Below, piece by piece: positions 7,163 to 10,384 of a stretch of 10,384 nt of DNA (position 1 is its first letter; each line of letters starts with the position of its first letter). Both the position numbers and the translations under genes were made by a program. The notes under the pieces were generated by a model, which was given only the letters and a program-made list of their open reading frames with translations, had not been told where the DNA came from and ran no database searches. Source of the DNA: Actinomycetes bacterium (lineage in GTDB: Bacteria > Actinomycetota > Actinomycetes > Mycobacteriales > Mycobacteriaceae); assembly GCA_023388385.1 (NCBI GenBank), contig JAEWGK010000176.1:1-10384 (forward strand), read 5' to 3'.

Positions 7163-8398
7163 TCAGAGCCTCCGGCCGGGCGACTCCGCGAGGCGCTGCG
7201 CGTCGCCGTCCTCGTAGCGGGCGACGATGCCGGAGAAGAAGCGGACGCCGACGCCAAGGCACCGCTCGTCGACGACCAGGTCGTCGCGGTGCAGATCGTG
7301 CTTGTCGCCGCGGCCGGACCAGCAGCCGAGGCGCGCCATCGAGCCGGGGACGTGCTCCAGGTACCAGCCGAAGTCCTCGCCGCCGGAGGACTGCGGGGCC
7401 TGCACGACCGCGTTCTCGTCGACGCGGCGGACCGTCTCCGCCATGAGCGCGGTGCAGTAGTCGTCGTTGACGACGGCGGGCACGCCGCGCGTGTAGTTCA
7501 GGGTGTGCGCGACGCCGGTCGGGGCGAGGACCTCCGCGATGAGCTCCTCCACCAGCGGCTGGAGACCGCGCCACACGGTGACGTCGGCGGTGCGCACGGT
7601 GCCGAGCATCGTCGCGGTCGTCGGGATCGCGTTCGCGGCGTAGCCGGCGTTCGCGGAGCCGAACGTGACGACGGTGCCGGTGCGCGGATCGACCCGCCGC
7701 GACAGCAGTCCGGGCAGGTCGGTGATGAGCTTGCCCATGCCGTAGACGACGTCGGCGGTCAGGTGCGGGCGCGCCGAGTGCCCACCCGGGCCCTCCAGGC
7801 GGATCTCCAGGCTGTCGCCGGCGGAGGTGATGGCGCCGACCCGGACGCCGACGTGGCCGACGCGCAGCTTCGGCTCGACGTGGAGGGCGAAGATGCGGGA
7901 GACGCCCTCCAGACCGCCGAACTCGATGACGTCCGGGGCGCCGCCGACCATGACCTCCTCCGCCGGCTGGAAGATGAAGCGCAGGGGCACGGGCAGACCG
8001 CCGTGGTCCCGGTCGTACTCCGCCATCGCCAGGGCCGTCGCCAGCGTGATCGTGGTGTGGAAGTCGTGGCCGCATGCGTGCATGACGCCGTCGTTGCCGC
8101 TGGCGTAGGGCAGGCCGGTGGTCTCCGTGATGGGCAGGGCGTCCATGTCGCCGCGGAAGGCGACGCGGCCGACGGGTTCGCCGTCGTCGTCCACCCGGGG
8201 AGCCCCGACGTCCACGATCGCGCCCGTGTTCGGCAGCCGCACCGGTTCCAGCCCGGCCTCCTCGAGCTTCGACACGACCAGGTCCGTCGTGGCGCGCTCC
8301 ATGTGGGACAGCTCGGGATTGGCGTGCAGGTGCCTGCGGAGACGCTGCATCTCGTCGCCGTTGCGCCGCCACCAGTCCCTGATGAAGTCCTCGATCAT
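7163..8398 (-). CDS. amiA: M20-family metallo-amidohydrolase (AmiA-like N-acyl-amino-acid hydrolase)
   Basis: A 411-residue zinc amidohydrolase of peptidase family M20D, cleaving N-acyl amino acids or similar amides. The true substrate cannot be read from sequence. Motifs in order are RRHLHANPELSHME (21-34), FRGDMDALPITE (81-92), HACGHDFH (107-114, metal-binding C109 and H111), QPAEEV (144-149, catalytic and metal Glu), ALHVEP (171-176, H173), GPGGHSARPH (203-212, lid domain), and the late SGGEDFGWY (338-346). There is no signal peptide, so it should be cytoplasmic. The frame runs upstream to 9571, but ATG 8398 gives the family's usual N-terminus and has a TAAGGT hexamer 7 nt upstream, which also contains an AAGGTGG Shine-Dalgarno-like match. 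In M. tuberculosis, as I recall, amiA1 lies near lpdA and upp, as here. It is divergent from the membrane-protein gene. Confidence 0.9.
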   Translation of the reverse strand: MIEDFIRDWWRRNGDEMQRLRRHLHANPELSHMERATTDLVVSKLEEAGLEPVRLPNTGAIVDVGAPRVDDDGEPVGRVAFRGDMDALPITETTGLPYASGNDGVMHACGHDFHTTITLATALAMAEYDRDHGGLPVPLRFIFQPAEEVMVGGAPDVIEFGGLEGVSRIFALHVEPKLRVGHVGVRVGAITSAGDSLEIRLEGPGGHSARPHLTADVVYGMGKLITDLPGLLSRRVDPRTGTVVTFGSANAGYAANAIPTTATMLGTVRTADVTVWRGLQPLVEELIAEVLAPTGVAHTLNYTRGVPAVVNDDYCTALMAETVRRVDENAVVQAPQSSGGEDFGWYLEHVPGSMARLGCWSGRGDKHDLHRDDLVVDERCLGVGVRFFSGIVARYEDGDAQRLAESPGRRL

Positions 8399-8405
8399 GA
8401 TTCCC

Positions 8406-8411
8406 ACCTTA
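8406..8411 (-). promoter_or_regulatory. Putative -10 element (TAAGGT), or Shine-Dalgarno, of the amidohydrolase gene
   Basis: The minus strand reads TAAGGT, ending exactly 7 nt before ATG 8398, the same geometry as cysQ, thyA and upp. The overlapping AAGGTGG could instead be a ribosome binding site at ordinary spacing. The two readings predict different 5' ends. Confidence 0.45.
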
Positions 8412-8429
8412 GGTCGGCCGCCGGTTCCT

Positions 8430-8442
8430 CCCACCAGGTGGG
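8430..8442. promoter_or_regulatory. Operator-like palindrome in the amiA / membrane-protein divergent promoter
   Basis: CCCACCAGGTGGG is a perfect 13-bp palindrome with a single central base. It lies in the 84-bp divergent gap, over the expected -35 of the amidohydrolase gene and upstream of the opposite promoter. No regulator is recognised. Confidence 0.35.
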
Positions 8443-8469
8443 CACCAGGACCGATGTCGGGGCGTCTGA

Positions 8470-8475
8470 AATAAT
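8470..8475 (+). promoter_or_regulatory. Possible weak -10 element of the membrane-protein gene
   Basis: AATAAT ends exactly 7 nt before ATG 8483. It lacks the first T of TANNNT but keeps the key A and the last T, and it is a rare AT-rich patch here. No Shine-Dalgarno sequence is visible. Confidence 0.4.
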
Positions 8476-8482
8476 CCGGCCC

Positions 8483-9364
8483 ATGACCGAGTCGAGAAAC
8501 GACGGTGCCCGGGGCCACGATTGGGCCTGGTCCGCCGATCCCCGCGAGGGGGGCTCCTGGACGCTGCCCGGTGGGGCCGGTGGCGACGGGACCCGGGCGT
8601 GGGCAACGGGCTTCATCCCCTCCGAAGCCGGCTTCCAGGCGGGGCAGAGGGCGGGCGGCTACGCCGCGACCGACGCCGATCCGTACGACACGCTCTTCGC
8701 CCCGTACGCGGGCGACGGCGGGCAGTCCCGCGGGCCCGGGCGCTCGGGTGCGGCCGCCTGGATGCTGGCCGTCATGGGACTCGCCCTGCTGGTCGTCATC
8801 GGCTCGGTCGTCCTCATGATGAGCGGCAACGGGGACCGCGGCCAGGCGGAGGCGACGTCGGCGGACACGGGGGTCCCCGCCCCGCTGCCCCGCACGGAGA
8901 CCGTCACCACGACGACGACGGCCACGGCGACCGCCACCCCCACCCCGGACCACGACGGAACGGATCAGGTCTCGGCGCCCGGATCCGGCTCCGGCTACTC
9001 GACGTGGGGCTTCGCCTCGGCGCAGTTCTACGTCGACGGCTGGCGGCACGGCCCGCATTGCCGCTCGGGCGATGACGCCGTCCTGGGGATGGAGAGCCCC
9101 GACTACCAGGCGATCGTGTGCGAGGGCTCCGGCGGGTACTACTACCAGGGCATGGGCCGGAACGGCGGGACGCTGAGCGAGTACCTCCCCGCGACCGGCT
9201 ATGAGGCGTACTCGGAGCCCCGTGCCGGCGGCACACGGGCCAACCGCTGGCAGGCGTTCAGCGGGGACGTCACCTACCAGGTCTCCCCCAACGGCATCAC
9301 CATCCGGCAGGGCGGCGAGGTGGTCGACGACGACGAGTCGACGTTCTTCGCGTTCCGCGGCTGA
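8483..9364 (+). CDS. Single-pass membrane-anchored protein of unknown function
   Basis: I do not recognise this 293-residue protein by family. Residues 1-88 are a Gly/Asp/Trp-rich, disordered-looking cytoplasmic segment. One hydrophobic helix at about 90-113 (WMLAVMGLALLVVIGSVVLMM) is preceded by Arg residues, so the C-terminal part should be outside the membrane. A Thr/Pro/Ala-rich linker (about 126-160, with runs such as VTTTTTATAT) leads to an extracytoplasmic domain from about 172. That domain has only two cysteines (C193, C213), spaced for one disulfide, and is Tyr/Gly-rich (SGGYYYQGMG). The arrangement resembles other actinobacterial surface proteins with an N-terminal anchor. ATG 8483 is chosen because the upstream part of the frame overlaps the amidohydrolase gene antisense and an AT-rich -10-like hexamer lies 7 nt before it. 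It sits between amiA and convergent upp. Coding status is well supported; function is not. Confidence 0.85.
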   Translation: MTESRNDGARGHDWAWSADPREGGSWTLPGGAGGDGTRAWATGFIPSEAGFQAGQRAGGYAATDADPYDTLFAPYAGDGGQSRGPGRSGAAAWMLAVMGLALLVVIGSVVLMMSGNGDRGQAEATSADTGVPAPLPRTETVTTTTTATATATPTPDHDGTDQVSAPGSGSGYSTWGFASAQFYVDGWRHGPHCRSGDDAVLGMESPDYQAIVCEGSGGYYYQGMGRNGGTLSEYLPATGYEAYSEPRAGGTRANRWQAFSGDVTYQVSPNGITIRQGGEVVDDDESTFFAFRG

Positions 9365-9378
9365 CCGCGTACCCGCGG
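9365..9378. terminator. Short hairpin between convergent membrane-protein gene and upp
   Basis: CCGCG and CGCGG (9365-9369 and 9374-9378) pair around a 4-nt loop directly after the TGA at 9362-9364. The stem is only 5 bp and lacks a T-tract, so this is a weak candidate. Only 23 bp separate the two convergent genes. Confidence 0.25.
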
Positions 9379-9387
9379 CCACGCCCC

Positions 9388-10032
9388 CTAGAACGAGTGC
9401 AGGTCGATGTTGCGGGGGCCGTAGAGGCGGTCGCCGGCGTCGCCGAGGCCCGGGACGATGTACGCGTCCTCGTTGAGCGCCGGATCGATGGTGGCGGTGA
9501 CCAGGCGGACCGGATGGCCGGAGCGCTCCAGCGCGTCGACGCCCGGCTGCGCGGAGACCATGCACACGCACGTGATCATCTCGGCGCCGCGGTCGACCAG
9601 CAGCTGCAGGGCGTGCAGCAGGGAGCCGCCGGTGGCGAGCATCGGGTCGACGAGCATGATTTCGCGGCCGGACAGGTCCTCCGGCAGCGCCTCCAGGTAC
9701 GGGACGGGCTCATGGGTCTCCTCGTCGCGGGCGAGGCCGATGAAGCCGACCTGCGCATCCGGGATCATCGACAGCGCGGGGTCGATCATGCCCAGGCCGG
9801 CACGGATGATCGGGATGATGATCGGCGGGTTGGACAGGCGGTGGCCGGTGGCGGTGCCGACCGGGGTGGCGCAGTCGAACTCCTCGACCGGCAGCTCCCG
9901 CGAGGCCTCGTAGATGAGCATCGCGCCCAGGTCAGCCAGCGCCGACCGGAAGGCCACGTTGTCGGTGCGCTTGTCGCGCATGATGGTCAGCCGGGAGGCG
10001 GCCAGCGGATGGTCGACGATGGTGATCTCCAT
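9388..10032 (-). CDS. upp: Uracil phosphoribosyltransferase
   Basis: A 214-residue cytoplasmic pyrimidine-salvage enzyme that makes UMP from uracil and PRPP. N-terminal [18 protein letters not shown] (7-24) is the family signature. IIRAGLGM (75-82) carries the conserved Arg. The PRPP loop is [12 protein letters not shown] (128-139), and the uracil-binding segment is [15 protein letters not shown] (191-205). The length is normal. ATG 10032 gives the standard start and has a TAGCCT hexamer exactly 7 nt upstream, which suggests a leaderless mRNA. It converges with the membrane-protein gene (stops 23 bp apart) and diverges from the partial gene at 10270. A palindrome at 10059-10074 covers the expected -35 region. 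Confidence 0.97.
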   Translation of the reverse strand: MEITIVDHPLAASRLTIMRDKRTDNVAFRSALADLGAMLIYEASRELPVEEFDCATPVGTATGHRLSNPPIIIPIIRAGLGMIDPALSMIPDAQVGFIGLARDEETHEPVPYLEALPEDLSGREIMLVDPMLATGGSLLHALQLLVDRGAEMITCVCMVSAQPGVDALERSGHPVRLVTATIDPALNEDAYIVPGLGDAGDRLYGPRNIDLHSF

Positions 10033-10039
10033 GGCCCTC

Positions 10040-10045
10040 AGGCTA
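10040..10045 (-). promoter_or_regulatory. Putative -10 element (TAGCCT) for leaderless upp
   Basis: The minus strand reads TAGCCT, a TANNNT match ending 7 nt before ATG 10032. The spacer lacks a convincing Shine-Dalgarno sequence. Confidence 0.55.
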
Positions 10046-10058
10046 CCCCGCTCGAATG

Positions 10059-10074
10059 CGCACGCGAGCGTGCG
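10059..10074. promoter_or_regulatory. Operator-like palindrome upstream of upp
   Basis: CGCACGCGAGCGTGCG has perfect 7-bp arms around GA. It overlaps the expected -35 region of the upp promoter (about 10063-10068), a repressor-like placement. No known regulator motif is recognised. Confidence 0.4.
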
Positions 10075-10119
10075 TGCGCGCCGCCCGGGTCACCCGCGCC
10101 GGTGGTGCGTGACGACGCC

Positions 10120-10167
10120 CCGGGCCGCGCCCTCCGGCCTCTCCCCCGCCGCCGCGGCGCGGCCTGG
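10120..10167. repeat. Imperfect inverted repeat in the upp / 10270 divergent gap
   Basis: Arms 10120-10131 and 10156-10167 pair over 12 positions with one G-T wobble, including a perfect 9-bp core (10123-10131 with 10156-10164), around a 24-nt loop. It lies between divergent genes, so a terminator role is not expected. In DNA this GC-rich such a repeat may be chance. Confidence 0.25.
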
Positions 10168-10209
10168 TCCGGCGGGAAGAAGAATGGAACCGTCCGGTGC
10201 CGCGACGCG

Positions 10210-10215
10210 TCTAAT
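10210..10215 (+). promoter_or_regulatory. Possible -10 element (TCTAAT) for the gene at 10270
   Basis: TCTAAT is an AT-rich patch in the divergent gap. Transcription from about 10222 would give a leader of roughly 48 nt. That leader would contain a 7-bp hairpin (10223-10229 with 10241-10247) and a GGGGAGG ribosome binding site near 10256-10262. Confidence 0.35.
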
Positions 10216-10269
10216 GGGGCGACGGCGGATGCAGGGGGCGTCCGCCGCGGATCCGGGGAGGGACGCGAG

Positions 10270-10384
10270 ATGACGGAGACGATGACGGGCGGTCGGCTGG
10301 ACGTCGACCCGGGGATGGTCGGCGGCGCCGCCGCACTGCTGCGCGGGCTCGGGGCCGCGGGCCCCGCGCCGGGTGCGTCGGCCC
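10270..10384 (+). CDS. Start of an unidentified protein, truncated by the window edge
   Basis: Only 38 codons are visible, beginning MTETMTGGRLDVDPGMVGGA. GGGGAGG about 7 nt upstream supports ATG 10270. The pattern LDVDPxMVxxAAALLRGL is reminiscent of the N-termini of small actinobacterial type VII secretion (EspC/WXG-like) proteins, where a short strand-like start leads into an amphipathic helix. With so little sequence this is only a suggestion. It diverges from upp. Confidence 0.5.
   Translation, partial: MTETMTGGRLDVDPGMVGGAAALLRGLGAAGPAPGASA

Noticed and set aside
7151..8482. Upstream extension of the membrane-protein frame
   Set aside because: It is entirely antisense to the M20 amidohydrolase and low in complexity. 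The real start is ATG 8483.
8903..8950. Simple ACG/ACC-rich repeat as a possible mobile or CRISPR-like repeat
   Set aside because: It encodes the Thr/Ala/Pro linker of the membrane protein and is in-frame low complexity, with no unit-spacer structure.
8399..9571. Upstream extension of the amidohydrolase frame
   Set aside because: It is antisense to the membrane-protein gene and the upp 3' end. The family N-terminus begins at ATG 8398.
1..10384. Defence system, prophage, insertion sequence, CRISPR, tRNA or rRNA
   Set aside because: No transposase, integrase, Cas-like or RNA gene signature was seen on either strand. Nearly all the sequence is accounted for by core genes.

Overview
The window is very GC-rich and reads as chromosome of a Corynebacterium or a close relative in the Mycobacteriales. 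Four points support this: a mycoredoxin (a mycothiol-dependent glutaredoxin), a CRP/GlxR-type operator, a Rv3303c-like LpdA, and the gene set lhr / cysQ-thyA-folA-mrx1 / lpdA / amidohydrolase / upp. Everything recognisable is conserved core metabolism. I see no phage genes, insertion sequences, CRISPR arrays, tRNAs, rRNAs or defence genes.

Layout. Positions 1-2911 (minus) hold a large Lhr-type DEVH helicase that leaves the window at the left edge. It carries one in-frame amber codon at 2057-2059, between its two RecA domains. Diverging from it are cysQ (2949-3707, plus), a strong hairpin, and the thyA-folA pair (3769-5129), whose stop and start codons share a base. The mycoredoxin gene mrx1 (5224-5511) follows, with a perfect GlxR-type site and a SigH-type promoter upstream. 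At 5480-5640 mrx1 converges with lpdA (minus, GTG start at 7043) across a perfect 19-bp inverted repeat. The lpdA frame runs through this hairpin into the mrx1 3' end. An M20 amidohydrolase gene (7163-8398, minus) lies upstream of lpdA. It diverges from a gene for a single-pass membrane protein of unknown function (8483-9364, plus), which converges with upp (9388-10032, minus). After a 237-bp divergent gap, a gene starts at 10270 and runs off the right edge.

How the genes fit together. ThyA makes dTMP and oxidises methylene-THF to DHF, and FolA reduces DHF back, so the overlapping pair is a dTMP/folate unit. Upp salvages uracil to UMP. CysQ removes the sulfate-assimilation by-product PAP. Mrx1 repairs mycothiol mixed disulfides. 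LpdA is probably an NAD(P)H:quinone-type reductase rather than a lipoamide dehydrogenase.

The most interesting signals are regulatory. Several genes have a -10-like hexamer exactly 7 nt upstream of the start codon, which predicts leaderless mRNAs. The mrx1 promoter looks like a stress-sigma promoter with a cAMP-receptor site at a class I activation distance. The helicase nonsense codon and the hairpin-encoded lpdA tail are the two gene-integrity oddities. I found no convincing novel multi-gene system.
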